Below, piece by piece: positions 27,095-36,928 of a DNA stretch of 64,000 bases. Positions within the stretch are counted from its first letter, which is position 1, and every line of letters begins with the position of its first letter. Both the position numbers and the translations under genes were made by a program. Location: the NCBI RefSeq assembly GCF_007750395.1, contig NZ_CP036281.1, positions 1,823,001 to 1,887,000 of the forward strand, in the 5' to 3' direction. The DNA comes from Polystyrenella longa (GTDB lineage: Bacteria > Planctomycetota > Planctomycetia > Planctomycetales > Planctomycetaceae). The notes below the pieces were generated by a model. It ran no database searches and was not told the origin of the DNA. It saw only the letters and a list, made by a program, of their open reading frames with translations.

Positions 27095-27778
27095 TTATAA
27101 CGCTGGCATTACACCCTTACAGGACGGGTAATTATCGCATCCCCAGAATTTTTGACCCTTCTTCTCACCACGAGATGCCGTCCTCAATTTCATATGGGAC
27201 TGGCATTTGGGACAGAGAGGTGTTGCAGTCCTTTCGGTAGTTTGTGGAGTCGAATTTTCTACAATCGAGTGTGATTGGCCATTAATGTGAACTAAAATGA
27301 TATTGCGAAGCTCAGAAATAGAGTAGCTCTTTGCTGCTCGCACTCGTAAGAGAGCAATTCCAGTCGACTCGCATATCTCTTTCAAAAAATCATCGCGTTC
27401 GATCGTCTTCTTGTTGGTTCGATGTGAGGAATCATCAAGTTCAATAATAAGTTGTGGCTTCATAGTTTGGGGAGAGCACAATAAAAAATCGACATGCTTA
27501 CGATCTATTTTATTCCTTTTAGTGATGTACTCTTCGTCGTTGGTGGGCTGAAAAATGTCAATCCAACGTACTTTCGTTGCCAGAAAATAGTCATCTCCAA
27601 TTGCGGAAACGAGGCAATGGTGAAATGAGAGTTCCGCCGGAGTATGTAAACTGTCTTTCAGCGAATACGTAAGCTTCTTTCCTGCTGTTTCTTCATTACT
27701 ATCAGATCGATTAAGTCTGAATCCGACGAAATCAAGTAAAGCGACGAGGCATCCCTGAGGCTGAGAAATCTGGTTCAT
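27095..27778 (-). CDS. DUF2726-like nuclease-fold protein with C4 zinc ribbon
   Basis: A 227-residue protein of unknown role. The middle (about 35-165) resembles DUF2726, a PD-(D/E)xK-like fold: HVDFLLCSPQTMKPQLIIELDDSSH has the spaced Asp and Glu-x-Asp expected of that fold. The C-terminus (about 188-222) is a topoisomerase-type C4 zinc ribbon, CPKCQSH ... FWGCDNYPSCKG. A DNA-binding or DNA-cleaving role is inference from these two parts. It is more A/T-rich than its neighbours, a mild hint of transfer. It ends 17 bp from the convergent PIG-L gene. Confidence 0.75.
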   Translation of the reverse strand: MNQISQPQGCLVALLDFVGFRLNRSDSNEETAGKKLTYSLKDSLHTPAELSFHHCLVSAIGDDYFLATKVRWIDIFQPTNDEEYITKRNKIDRKHVDFLLCSPQTMKPQLIIELDDSSHRTNKKTIERDDFLKEICESTGIALLRVRAAKSYSISELRNIILVHINGQSHSIVENSTPQTTERTATPLCPKCQSHMKLRTASRGEKKGQKFWGCDNYPSCKGVMPAL

Positions 27779-27885
27779 CGGCGAACTTTTCGCTTGGAAA
27801 TGTATCGTAAATGAGTTAGCTGGATTGGCAGCACAAGTAGACGTGTGGTGATATTAATTAAGAGATGGTGTTGAATTCAACAATG

Positions 27886-28746
27886 TCAGAGCTCATCATA
27901 ATCCAATTCGAATGTGTCACCTGCTTTGATATCGCCCGACTTTAAGCCTTTGAGAAACCAGCGGGTTCTTTGTTCGGAGGTGCCGTGCGTGAAGGACTCG
28001 GGGACTACGTACCCGCGACCTTGCATTTGCAGCCGGTCGTCGCCGATGGCGGAAGCAGCTGTGAGCGCTTCTTCAATATCCCCCTCTTCGAGAATCTGCC
28101 AGTTCTGCTGAGCATGATGGGCCCAGACTCCGGCGAGAAAATCGGCCTGTAATTCCAATCGGACGGAAAGTTCGTTCGCCTGTTCTTCGCCAGCCTGCTG
28201 TTGCAGTCGGTGGACTCGATTGCTGATGCCCAGCAGATTCTGGACATGATGCCCCACTTCATGGGCGATGACGTAAGCTTGTGCAAAGTCACCGGGGGCG
28301 TTTAAACGGCGTTCCATCTCTTCATAAAAGCTGAGATCGATATAAACTTGCTGGTCTGCGGGGCAGTAGAAGGGGCCTGTGGCTGCCTGCTGAAATCCAC
28401 AAGCGGACTGCACGCGTTCACGGAAAAGGACGAGTTTGGGGTCGCGGTAATTACTGCCCATCTGAGAGAACAGATCGGCCCAGACTTCTTCGGTATCGGC
28501 TAAAACGACGGAGACGAATTGAGCCAGTCGATCTTCTTCTGGATCGATCTGATTAGCACCCGCTCCAGGAGCCTGCGGATTGTTGGCCTGCTGTTGCATC
28601 AATTGTTGTGGATCGCCACCCATCAAAAGATAGATGATGATGATTGCAATTCCCAACACGCCCCCTCCGGCAAAGACGGGGCCTCGAGTCCGTTGACCTC
28701 GACGGTCTTCCACATTACTGCTGCCGCGTCGTCCCTTCCAGCGCAT
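27886..28746 (-). CDS. Neutral zinc metallopeptidase, YpfJ family
   Basis: A 286-residue membrane-anchored protein of the YpfJ/KPN_02809 family. It starts [18 protein letters not shown], the family N-terminus, with one membrane helix ([18 protein letters not shown], about 27-44). The zinc motif [12 protein letters not shown] is near 162-173, and [16 protein letters not shown] supplies a further ligand region. AGGGAAG lies 6 nt before the start. The physiological substrate of the family is unknown; the active domain should face the periplasm. Confidence 0.9.
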   Translation of the reverse strand: MRWKGRRGSSNVEDRRGQRTRGPVFAGGGVLGIAIIIIYLLMGGDPQQLMQQQANNPQAPGAGANQIDPEEDRLAQFVSVVLADTEEVWADLFSQMGSNYRDPKLVLFRERVQSACGFQQAATGPFYCPADQQVYIDLSFYEEMERRLNAPGDFAQAYVIAHEVGHHVQNLLGISNRVHRLQQQAGEEQANELSVRLELQADFLAGVWAHHAQQNWQILEEGDIEEALTAASAIGDDRLQMQGRGYVVPESFTHGTSEQRTRWFLKGLKSGDIKAGDTFELDYDEL

Positions 28747-28984
28747 AGTAACTTCCCTTTATCAAATCTTATCCAGGGTAATCGTGGTGGTATTGCGAGT
28801 CCGAGGATTCATTCTGCTTTAAACTGGAGTGAAACTCGGAGCCGCCAGCGTGAACTGTCTTGCGCTCTAGAGAGCGAGAGCCTGCTGACATGTGCCTTTA
28901 TGATAACTGGGCCCACCGATAAATCCATCTATGAATGAATCTTCAATCCAAATTTAGGAACGTCTTCAATAGCAGAGAATTCGA

Positions 28985-30268
28985 TCATTCTCCTTTGATC
29001 TGTTCTTCCCATTGTTGCAACGACTGTCGGGCATTTTCGGCCCAGGGGCCCCGGCTGTCGAGATGGAGATACGTCTGCCAGTGCGATGCTGCTTCCGAAT
29101 GACGCCCGAGTTGTTGCAGAACTTCGGCCAGATGATAGATGGCATCGGGGTAATCGGGATGCAGCGCCAAGGCGGCTTGGAAATAACGCGTCGCTTCGGG
29201 ATGCCTGTTTTGTTCCGCGTATAAACAGCCCAACTGGGTCCACGCTTCCAGATAATAAGGGTCATGCTCCACGGTGGTGTGATATCGTTCGATCGCACCG
29301 GCTAAATTGTTCTGGCGATACAACGTCTCTGCCAGATGAAAATGGAATTCCGCCTTCGTTGGAACAAGCTGAATCGCCTGTCGAAATCCCCAGAGTGCTT
29401 GGTCAAGTTGGTTTGAATCCAATGCCCGACAAGATTCCTGAAAGAGAACATCGGGATTATCGGAGGAGAACTTGTCCTGATCCGATTCTGTGGGAAAGGT
29501 GATGGTCGATTCGTCGTCTTCGGTAGCCGAATCCTCGTCTGAGGGGTTGAATTCAAAGAATCGTTGCCCGCTGGCAGGTTCGAGTAGTCCAATGCCATCT
29601 CGTAACAGCAGGTGATGATCGTGAACGAGCAGTTCCAGCTGGGCGAGGGGCCGATCCACATTCGGGAAAATGCTTTCGAGCTTCCGCAGACCCGATTCGA
29701 TCTGTGTAGGTGAAATACCGGAGTTGAGAAGTAACAACAAACGTCGGACACCGGCGACCTGCTGGAAATCAAAATAAGGAAGCCGATAGACTTTCTTAAC
29801 CGCCTTGATGAGACCGCGGCGTTCCCAAGCCCGGATTTGATTAACAGAGACATCTAATGCTTTGTGCAGCATGGCGGGCGTATAAAGTTTGTGCGATTCC
29901 TGATCTGGTTCCTGTAGCTCGATCAGTTGCAACCATTCCGATTCCTGCAGAATTCGCAGGGGATGTCCGATGTGAAGTAGATCTGCTGCCTCTTGTATCT
30001 TGACCGAGGGTTGTCCATCTTCTTCGAGTGGCCAGCCCTCTTCTCCAACAACTAACATCGTGTTCTGGCGTCCCAGGTGTTGGGTCGCCGTTCCTCCCTG
30101 TTGCTCCGTCATCTCGAACGCCTGCTGGTGAGTCATCGACGCCAGTGTTCCCGTGAAGGCGATGCGTTCCCCCTGCAGCGGTGGCGACGATTCCGGCAGG
30201 GGAATTTCCGCGTCACTAAAATGCTCAGGAGTGAGCGGCTCTGGGCTGGGATGCTCTGGTTCGGACAT
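28985..30268 (-). CDS. BRCT/MerR-type HTH/TPR fusion protein
   Basis: About 427 residues with three recognisable parts. A BRCT domain (about 32-115) has GERIAFTGTLASMTHQQAFEM and NTMLVVGEEGWPL, as in the C-terminal BRCT of NAD-dependent DNA ligase. A MerR-like winged helix (about 127-200) has YTPAMLHKALDVSVNQIRAW and ERRGLIKAV, and lacks the usual effector domain. Four or so TPRs (about 275-415) have units such as AEFHFHLAETLYRQNNLAGA. The start is uncertain: ATG 30268 gives MSEPEHPSPEP, and a TTG at 30313 would add 15 residues. A regulator that recruits partners through TPR and BRCT is inference. Confidence 0.82.
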   Translation of the reverse strand: MSEPEHPSPEPLTPEHFSDAEIPLPESSPPLQGERIAFTGTLASMTHQQAFEMTEQQGGTATQHLGRQNTMLVVGEEGWPLEEDGQPSVKIQEAADLLHIGHPLRILQESEWLQLIELQEPDQESHKLYTPAMLHKALDVSVNQIRAWERRGLIKAVKKVYRLPYFDFQQVAGVRRLLLLLNSGISPTQIESGLRKLESIFPNVDRPLAQLELLVHDHHLLLRDGIGLLEPASGQRFFEFNPSDEDSATEDDESTITFPTESDQDKFSSDNPDVLFQESCRALDSNQLDQALWGFRQAIQLVPTKAEFHFHLAETLYRQNNLAGAIERYHTTVEHDPYYLEAWTQLGCLYAEQNRHPEATRYFQAALALHPDYPDAIYHLAEVLQQLGRHSEAASHWQTYLHLDSRGPWAENARQSLQQWEEQIKGE

Positions 30269-30682
30269 GGATTCATCGTTTGAGAGAGTAGACGCGGCCG
30301 GCAATTCGGTCAAAATCGCAGAGGTCCCGCACGTCAGGTAGTTTCCAGATAACGTAGTTTACCATTTTTACGCTCAGAAAGGAATTTTCCGAACACTCCT
30401 CGTAGGAAAAGAGACGTGTAGTGTGGAGGAATCTGTGGTTAAGTGTCCAATCTGGGAAGAGGGGGCCTGCTGGCGTAGCTGGCAATTCTCAAAACCCGGA
30501 ATTGAGAGCATGCCCCGCTACAATTCTGACTCAAAAATCGCTAGGATCAGGCAGGTAGAGGCCGCTTCGAGAAATGATTAGAGAGATGATTTGCTCAGCC
30601 TCGTCTCTGCCGGCTTAACCGACGCAAACCAGAAACAGGTTTCCTTTTTTTCTGACCACGTAATTGCAGGAGAAGTTGGCGC
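30269..30682. other. Intergenic region upstream of glyA
   Basis: About 410 bp between divergent genes. I looked for a glycine riboswitch before glyA and found no convincing core. A Shine-Dalgarno GGAGAAG lies at about 30669-30675. No other element is evident. Confidence 0.35.
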
Positions 30683-31948
30683 ATGTCGTCTGCTCAGGAT
30701 ACGACCCAATCGGTATTACAGTCACAAGACCCCGCTATCTGGGCGGCCATCAGTCATGAGGCCACCAGACAGAAAGAGGGTCTGGAATTGATCGCTTCCG
30801 AAAACTATACAAGTGCCGCAGTGATGCAAGCGGCCGGAACGATTCTGACGAACAAGTACGCTGAAGGATATCCAGGTCGCCGTTATTACGGAGGTTGCGA
30901 GTTCGTTGACGATGTCGAAACGTTGGCGCGCGATCGGGCCTGCAAATTGTTCGGAGCCGAACATGCCAACGTGCAACCTCACGCCGGTTCTCAGGCGAAC
31001 ATGGCCGTCTTTATGACATTACTGAAACCGGGCGACACCTTTCTGGCGATGGATCTCTCTCATGGAGGCCATTTGACGCACGGTATGGGGCTGAACTTTT
31101 CCGGTAAGCTCTACAACGCTGTTCATTATGGTGTGCGCGAATCAGATCATCGGATCGACTTTGATCAGGTTGCCAAGCTGGCTAGAGAGCATCAACCGAA
31201 GCTGATCATTGCGGGGGCATCTGCTTATCCTCGCGAGATCGACCATCCTAAATTCGCCGAGATCGCCAAAGAGGTCGGTGCCAAACTAATGGTCGACATG
31301 GCGCATTATGCCGGATTGGTTGCAGCAGGGCTGCACAATAACCCGGTTGAAGTCGCCGACATTGTTACTTCGACTTCGCATAAAACCTTGCGAGGTCCGC
31401 GAAGTGGTTTTGTGCTTACCAATGCAGAACTGGGCAAGGCTATCGACAAAACTGTCTTCCCCGGTTTGCAAGGTGGTCCATTAATGCACATGATCGCCGG
31501 CAAAGCGATCTGTTTTGAAGAAGCGATGCAGCCTTCCTTCAAACAATACGGACAGCAGATCATCAACAACGCCAAAGTACTCGCCGAGACATTAGTTGCT
31601 GGTGGCATCGAGCTCGCGAGCGGTGGAACAGACAACCACCTGATGCTGGCAGATGTTACGACCATAGGCTTGACTGGTAAAATCGCCGAAGAAGCTCTCG
31701 ATAAAGCGAGTATCACCGTTAACAAAAACATGATTCCTTACGACAAGCGAAAACCGCTTGATCCAAGTGGAATTCGTATTGGTACTGCCGCTTTGACAAC
31801 CCGTGGCATGAAAGAAGACGAAATGCGGAAAGTCGGAGCCTGGATTCTGCAGGTTCTGGATGCCGCTGACGATGAAAAGAATATCAATCAGGTTCGTACA
31901 GAAATTCAGGAGTTCACTGCGGACTTCCCCGTACCAGGCATCGCCTAA
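30683..31948 (+). CDS. glyA: Serine hydroxymethyltransferase
   Basis: PLP enzyme interconverting serine and glycine with tetrahydrofolate, the main source of one-carbon units. The 421-residue protein shows [17 protein letters not shown], the [15 protein letters not shown] block, [22 protein letters not shown] (Asp205, His208) and the Schiff-base lysine in [12 protein letters not shown] (Lys234). Length and motifs are standard. GGAGAAG precedes the ATG by about 7 nt. A strong terminator follows the stop, so it is transcribed alone. Confidence 0.97.
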   Translation: MSSAQDTTQSVLQSQDPAIWAAISHEATRQKEGLELIASENYTSAAVMQAAGTILTNKYAEGYPGRRYYGGCEFVDDVETLARDRACKLFGAEHANVQPHAGSQANMAVFMTLLKPGDTFLAMDLSHGGHLTHGMGLNFSGKLYNAVHYGVRESDHRIDFDQVAKLAREHQPKLIIAGASAYPREIDHPKFAEIAKEVGAKLMVDMAHYAGLVAAGLHNNPVEVADIVTSTSHKTLRGPRSGFVLTNAELGKAIDKTVFPGLQGGPLMHMIAGKAICFEEAMQPSFKQYGQQIINNAKVLAETLVAGGIELASGGTDNHLMLADVTTIGLTGKIAEEALDKASITVNKNMIPYDKRKPLDPSGIRIGTAALTTRGMKEDEMRKVGAWILQVLDAADDEKNINQVRTEIQEFTADFPVPGIA

Positions 31949-31980
31949 ACCGGATCTGTCATTATTGGAAGATCAATCAA

Positions 31981-32020
31981 AAAGCCTCTCGGAAACAGGA
32001 GTTTCCGAGAGGCTTTTTTT
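31981..32020 (+). terminator. Rho-independent terminator of glyA
   Basis: AAAGCCTCTCGGAAAC (31981-31996) pairs perfectly with GTTTCCGAGAGGCTTT (32001-32016) around a 4-nt loop, followed by more T to 32020. It lies 33 bp after the glyA stop. Confidence 0.92.
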
Positions 32021-32075
32021 GTTTTGGAATGATCAGCAAAGCATTTAATCAGCAAAGCGTATAATCCGAAAAGAC

Positions 32076-32939
32076 TTAATTCGCATTGCCGGCCGCAATC
32101 TGTAACTGCTCTAAGGGAACGATCGCATTCATGCTGCCAGATCGAAAACCTTCGAGATCGATCGTAATGTATTCAAAACCCAGCTCATGAAATTTCCGAC
32201 TGATTTGCTCGCGTGTCGTCGGTTCAAGGAGTCTGGTCATTGCTTCCAACGGGACTTCAATCCGGGCAAGTTGGTTTGCTTCGTGACGAACCCGTAGTTC
32301 ACGCAGGTTCAATTCTGTTTTGAGAAATTGCTCGGCGGCATCTACTCTTTGGACTCGTTCCGGGGTGACCGAGACACCGTAGGCAATTCGGCTGGAAAGG
32401 CAGGGGGTGGCTGGTTTGTCCCAGACAGGAAGTTCCCAGTAATGGGCCAGTTCGCGGACTTCCTGCTTATTGATTCCGATTTCCAGCAGCGGACTACGAA
32501 TTTCATGTTCCTTTGCTGCCTGCATACCGGGGCGATGATCCCCCTGGTCGTCAAGATTTGCACCGTTCACGATGACATCAACCTTCAGTTCCTGTTGACG
32601 CCCTACCAGCTGAGTGTACAGCTCTGTTTTACAGAAATAGCAGCGATTCGATTGGTTCTTCAAGTAATCAGGATTTTCAAATTCGTCCGTCGTAATGACT
32701 TGATGTCGTATACCAATCAACTCGGCCAACCGTTTGGCTTCTTCGAGTTCTCCACTGGCCAGCGACAACGAGGACGAAGTTACGCCGACCGCTTGATCTC
32801 CACAGGCGAGCTGAGCTGCTTTGGCGACGACGGTGCTGTCGACCCCCGCCGAAAACGCAACTGCCACGCGACCGTAATTACGCAGGAGGTCGAGCAATTG
32901 TTCCAGTTTATACGCGAGTTCAGTAGAAAGAGCAGGCAT
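32076..32939 (-). CDS. larE: LarE-like ATP-dependent sacrificial sulfur transferase
   Basis: LarE adenylates and sulfurates the pyridinium precursor of the nickel-pincer cofactor of lactate racemase. The 287-residue protein has the PP-loop AFSAGVDSTVVAK (residues about 28-40), a Cys pair in NRCYFCKTE (100, 103) and ATPCLSSRIAYG with Cys180, the position of the sulfur-donating cysteine in Lactobacillus LarE. The C-terminal domain has GFEYITIDLEGFRSGSMN. The length is normal. larA, larB and larC are not in the window, so the substrate here is unproven. Confidence 0.9.
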   Translation of the reverse strand: MPALSTELAYKLEQLLDLLRNYGRVAVAFSAGVDSTVVAKAAQLACGDQAVGVTSSSLSLASGELEEAKRLAELIGIRHQVITTDEFENPDYLKNQSNRCYFCKTELYTQLVGRQQELKVDVIVNGANLDDQGDHRPGMQAAKEHEIRSPLLEIGINKQEVRELAHYWELPVWDKPATPCLSSRIAYGVSVTPERVQRVDAAEQFLKTELNLRELRVRHEANQLARIEVPLEAMTRLLEPTTREQISRKFHELGFEYITIDLEGFRSGSMNAIVPLEQLQIAAGNAN

Positions 32940-33240
32940 ATCAGGGCCAGATCGTGTTAACGTGGAGAGGCATTCTCCACGGAGGTCAGAAGATATTAAG
33001 TTGGAAGGTTGTATGAAGTGTAGAAAGACGAGGGGTGGGGAATCATCGCCGGGTTTTCATTCCTTCCTGCTATAGTATAATTGGGACACCCCTTTCGGGG
33101 AGACCTCAATGCCCGAAATTAGTGCCGGAAACTCAGAGTTCTCTCTCTGAATCGAACAAATCCACATTGCTGACTCACAATGTGGACCCTCAATGCTGAA
33201 AAGCGAAATCACTTCGAAAACATCTCGACTAGGAACTTTT
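32940..33240. other. Intergenic region upstream of the haem protein gene
   Basis: About 300 bp. A TATAAT lies at 33076-33081, followed by a short hairpin CCCC-TTTC-GGGG at about 33089-33100; there is no clear -35 box. A possible promoter start for the downstream gene, 160 bp away. Confidence 0.3.
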
Positions 33241-35154
33241 ATGAACGGGACGCACGTTTTTCGACCTCGATTGATGATTCTGCTGGTGATGTTAGCGGTC
33301 AGTCTTTATTCCGGCATTGGAATCTCATCCAGCCTGTTCGCAGGTGAGAAAGAAACTGCGCTCAGACCCATCCGTCAGGCGTTATTGAAATCGTCCCGCT
33401 TTGCGAAGCGTAAAGACATCGCCCAGGCGACTCAACTATTGGATGAGGCAACGCAACAGCTCGAAGCGTGGAAAACGAAATATAAGGTCGCCCCTGAGGA
33501 TCGAACCTATAAGGCACTATTGGAGTTGATGGAAGAACGTCGGGCGGATCTCACGGACAGCAATGAGCCCAAAGGACAAATGCCGGAACGTAAAAACCGC
33601 AATTCCAAGGTTTCTTTCTCGCGTCACATTATTCCCATTTTGCAGGAAAACTGCTTTTCCTGCCACGATGACCAAGCGGCTGGCGGACTTCAGCTGGATA
33701 CCCTCGCTGGCATGCGGAAGGGGGGCAAGGGTGGCCGGATTCTCGAACCGAAGAACCCGAAGAATAGTCTGATTATGCAGCGATTGATCGCCACGGGCGA
33801 ACGGCGAATGCCCAAAGATGCTGATCCTCTGGATCGGGAGCAACTAGTCGTTCTTAACGACTGGATTCTGCAAGGCGCCGAAATCGATCAATTTAAAGTC
33901 GAGGAAGAGAAGACTGAAAGCTCGATGGAAAAACTGCAAGTTGCCCGTCCGACGGGTAACGAGACGGTCTCTTTCAAAAAAGATATCGCGCCATTCTTCG
34001 CTCGTCTTTGTATGAACTGTCACAACGATCAACAGTCACGCGGTGGTTTGTCGATGTCCACGTTTGAAAAACTACTGAAAGGGGGCGAGAGTGGTGAAGT
34101 TCTCGTTCCCGGAGACTTGGATAGCTCGCGTCTCTTTCGTTTGACGGGTGGTTTGGAACTCCCACGGATGCCGAATAACGAGGCGAGACTGACGCGTAAG
34201 AATTACGAAGATCTGAAGAAATGGATTGAAGAAGGAATTAAGTATGACGGCGATGAACCGTCAGAACCTCTGACATCCCTGCTTCCTGATGAAGCCGAAC
34301 TGGCGCGGCAGCGATTTGAGAAAATGCCTGAAGAAGAATTTCGCAAGCATCGCCTTGATGAGTCTTTGCAAATCTGGAAACGGATCGGTTCAGGTAATGA
34401 ACCGACAGTAGTGGAAACGGATCACTTCCTGATCCTTGGCAACGTTCCAGAAGAAAGATTGCAACAAGCTGGAAAATGGGCGGAACAATCATACTCATCT
34501 CTGCAAACCCGGTTTAATGATTCAGAAAAACCAGCATGGAAGGGGCGACTGGCGGTCTTCATAACAGCCGATCGGTTTTTGCATGGTGAGTTCTTCACTT
34601 ATATGAAAAAAGGTGAACTAGAAAACTATCCGGCTGGGATCGTTCAGGTGACACCAGCGAATGCAACGGCTTTTGTGGAATTGATGGACTCAGGTGATCA
34701 GCCGACTGGCGGAACTCCGGGAATGCAATTTCAATTACAACATCTCGTGACGGAGGCATTTCTCAGTCGAGGAGGAGTTAAATTCCCCGACTGGTTCCGA
34801 AGTGGAATGTCGCAAAGAATTGTTCTCGAAGACAACACAATTGATCAAAAAAATGTCTGGGCTCGGAGTCTGAACTCGCGTTTAGTCGGATCAATCAAGA
34901 AAATCGCGGAACGTCGTTCGAAAAATGGAGAACTTTTTACCGACGGATTCTTCACTCCGGCGGAACTTGATCTGTATGGATTTGCCCTTGTAGAGAAATT
35001 GAGTCGATATATGGAACCGAAAAAACTTGACGCCGTCGTTGCGGCGGTTCGCGCGGGTGTCGATATTAACGCTGCGTTTACTCAAGTGGGTGTTCCGAAC
35101 ATGGATGCAATTGAGCGAAATCTGGTGATTGAACTCCAAGATCGAGCCCGCTGA
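33241..35154 (+). CDS. Secreted c-type haem protein with degenerate peptidase-like C-terminus
   Basis: About 637 aa. A signal peptide (RLMILLVMLAVSLYSGIGIS) lies in residues about 10-33. Two planctomycete-type cytochrome c segments follow: HIIPILQENCFSCHDD (CxxCH at 138-142) and DIAPFFARLCMNCHND (257-261), each with a distal Met-containing RRMPKD or PRMPNN loop. The C-terminal part (about 350-630) has the layout of gluzincin-like peptidases (LQHLVTEAFLSRGG, then FPDWFRSGMSQRIV) but no HExxH. The start at 33241 has AGGA 7 nt upstream; an ATG at 33193 is less well placed. The role is unknown; electron transfer or binding in the periplasm is inferred. Confidence 0.8.
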   Translation: MNGTHVFRPRLMILLVMLAVSLYSGIGISSSLFAGEKETALRPIRQALLKSSRFAKRKDIAQATQLLDEATQQLEAWKTKYKVAPEDRTYKALLELMEERRADLTDSNEPKGQMPERKNRNSKVSFSRHIIPILQENCFSCHDDQAAGGLQLDTLAGMRKGGKGGRILEPKNPKNSLIMQRLIATGERRMPKDADPLDREQLVVLNDWILQGAEIDQFKVEEEKTESSMEKLQVARPTGNETVSFKKDIAPFFARLCMNCHNDQQSRGGLSMSTFEKLLKGGESGEVLVPGDLDSSRLFRLTGGLELPRMPNNEARLTRKNYEDLKKWIEEGIKYDGDEPSEPLTSLLPDEAELARQRFEKMPEEEFRKHRLDESLQIWKRIGSGNEPTVVETDHFLILGNVPEERLQQAGKWAEQSYSSLQTRFNDSEKPAWKGRLAVFITADRFLHGEFFTYMKKGELENYPAGIVQVTPANATAFVELMDSGDQPTGGTPGMQFQLQHLVTEAFLSRGGVKFPDWFRSGMSQRIVLEDNTIDQKNVWARSLNSRLVGSIKKIAERRSKNGELFTDGFFTPAELDLYGFALVEKLSRYMEPKKLDAVVAAVRAGVDINAAFTQVGVPNMDAIERNLVIELQDRAR

Positions 35155-35321
35155 GTTGTGCTTTTAAGGATGCTCCGAACTCTCTCAAATCTGGTAAAAT
35201 CCATCGGCCTCATTCACGCTTCCATCCATATTCCCTAGAATGAATTCTGCAACCGAGTACGAAGGAAATCGTTGTTTCTTCGATCGGCAGTCGTTCTTCG
35301 AACTTTGATTTCAGGTGTGGC

Positions 35322-36413
35322 ATGAGTGATGTGATTGTCGTGGGGGGCGGAGTGATCGGATTGTCGATCGCCTGGAAACTCGCCGAGCAGGGCGCCCGCG
35401 TACAATTAATCGAACAGACCCAGGTGGGCCGCGAAGCGTCCTGGGCGGGGGCGGGAATGCTTCCCCCAGCGTCTCTCGATATTGCAACCGACCCACTGGC
35501 ACGCTTGCGGGCCCTCAGTCACCCACTCTGGCCCGATTGGTCAGCCCAAATCCGCTCCGAAACAGGTATTGATAACGGTTTTAGACCGTGCGGAGCACTG
35601 GAACTCGCTTATTCTGAAACAGAACTTCAGCAGACCGAATTACAACTGCAGAAGGAAGGTGCCGAATATCACCTCCTGACAGCCTCCGAACGCAAAGCCC
35701 AATTCCCTGCCGTTTCACCAGAAATTCCCTATACGCTCTTTCTTCCCGAGATGAGCCAGGTACGAAATCCCCGACATTTGCGAGGCCTGGTGGCGCTTTG
35801 TCACCGGCACGGGGTGGAAATCATCGAGGGGGAACCAGTGGTGGGGTTTGAAACGGTAGGAGGCAAAGTTACGGGGGTTCGAACATCGAGATCCGAATAT
35901 CAGGCGGAACGCATCTGCCTCACCACGGGAGCCTGGTCGAAACAGATCGGGAGTCTCTTGGGGCTGAATGTTCCTGTTCGTCCAGTACGAGGTCAAATCG
36001 TTCTGCTGCGTCATCAACCTTTGCCGTTCACCAGCATATTACAACATCGGGAGCAGTATCTCGTTCCGCGACCGGATGGTCGAATTTTAATTGGGGCGAC
36101 GATGGAAGAGGTTGGATTCCTGAAAGCGAACACCGTATCGGGAATCTCTAACTTGTTAGAGTTCGCCGCACAGACAGTCCCCGCGCTCTCGGGTGCGGAT
36201 GTCGAACGAACCTGGGCGGGGTTGAGGCCGGGGTCTCCTGATAATATTCCGTTTCTAGGTCAAACAAGCGAGTGGGACAATGTCTATTATGCCTTCGGCC
36301 ATTTTCGTGATGGTTTGCAGCTCTCTATGGGAACTGCCCTCGTGATGTCCCAACTTTTACTCGATCAGGAAACGAGTCTTGATCTCGCTCCTTATGCTCT
36401 TGAGCGTCCGTGA
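35322..36413 (+). CDS. thiO: Glycine oxidase ThiO (FAD-dependent)
   Basis: Oxidises glycine to iminoacetate for the thiazole ring of thiamine in aerobes. The 363-residue protein begins MSDVIVVGGGVIGLSIAWKLAEQG, the FAD dinucleotide fold, then GREASWAGAGMLPPAS, the ThiO signature, and ends with TWAGLRPGSPDNIPFLG and YYAFGHFRDGLQLS. No thiG or thiS is adjacent, although a ThiS/MoaD-like gene is at 11300. A related D-amino-acid oxidase role is the main alternative. dtd follows 65 bp later on the same strand. Confidence 0.88.
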   Translation: MSDVIVVGGGVIGLSIAWKLAEQGARVQLIEQTQVGREASWAGAGMLPPASLDIATDPLARLRALSHPLWPDWSAQIRSETGIDNGFRPCGALELAYSETELQQTELQLQKEGAEYHLLTASERKAQFPAVSPEIPYTLFLPEMSQVRNPRHLRGLVALCHRHGVEIIEGEPVVGFETVGGKVTGVRTSRSEYQAERICLTTGAWSKQIGSLLGLNVPVRPVRGQIVLLRHQPLPFTSILQHREQYLVPRPDGRILIGATMEEVGFLKANTVSGISNLLEFAAQTVPALSGADVERTWAGLRPGSPDNIPFLGQTSEWDNVYYAFGHFRDGLQLSMGTALVMSQLLLDQETSLDLAPYALERP

Positions 36414-36478
36414 GCCGCTTTTCTTTAAATAGCTTCTATCCTAATGTATCCCTACCTCTTTAACGAAAGAGTTCCACC

Positions 36479-36928
36479 GTGCGTGCAGTCGTTCAGCGGG
36501 TTAGCCGTGCTTCCGTTACGGTCGAGGGGCAGGTTACTGGCCAGATTAATCGTGGGTTTCTTGTTCTCATGGGCGTTGAGGCCGAAGACAGCGAGTCCGA
36601 TATCGATTATCTACTTCGCAAGATTCTCGGACTCCGTGTGTTTGAAGATGCCGATGGCAAAATGAACCTCGATATTCAGGAAGTCGGGGGCGCCTTATTA
36701 GTCGTGAGCCAGTTCACGCTCCTCGGTGATTGCCGGAAGGGGCGTCGTCCGTCGTTCATTACAGCGGCAGGGCCGGATAAAGGGCGATCATTTTATGAAC
36801 AATTTGTGACGCAGGCACGGCAGACTGGAATTGATGTGGAAACGGGCCAATTTCAGGCGCATATGGATGTCGAACTCGTGAATGACGGCCCCGTCACCAT
36901 TCTTCTGGACAGTCACAAACTGTTCTGA
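36479..36928 (+). CDS. dtd: D-aminoacyl-tRNA deacylase
   Basis: Removes D-amino acids or glycine mischarged onto tRNA. The 149-residue protein starts (GTG) [17 protein letters not shown] and holds the two signature motifs: [21 protein letters not shown] (SQFTL) and the C-terminal [11 protein letters not shown] (GPVT), which form the active site across the dimer. Length and content are textbook. It lies 65 bp after thiO and may share its transcript. Confidence 0.96.
   Translation: MRAVVQRVSRASVTVEGQVTGQINRGFLVLMGVEAEDSESDIDYLLRKILGLRVFEDADGKMNLDIQEVGGALLVVSQFTLLGDCRKGRRPSFITAAGPDKGRSFYEQFVTQARQTGIDVETGQFQAHMDVELVNDGPVTILLDSHKLF

Noticed and set aside
30269-30682. Glycine riboswitch before glyA
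   Set aside because: I could not find the conserved core in the leader by eye.
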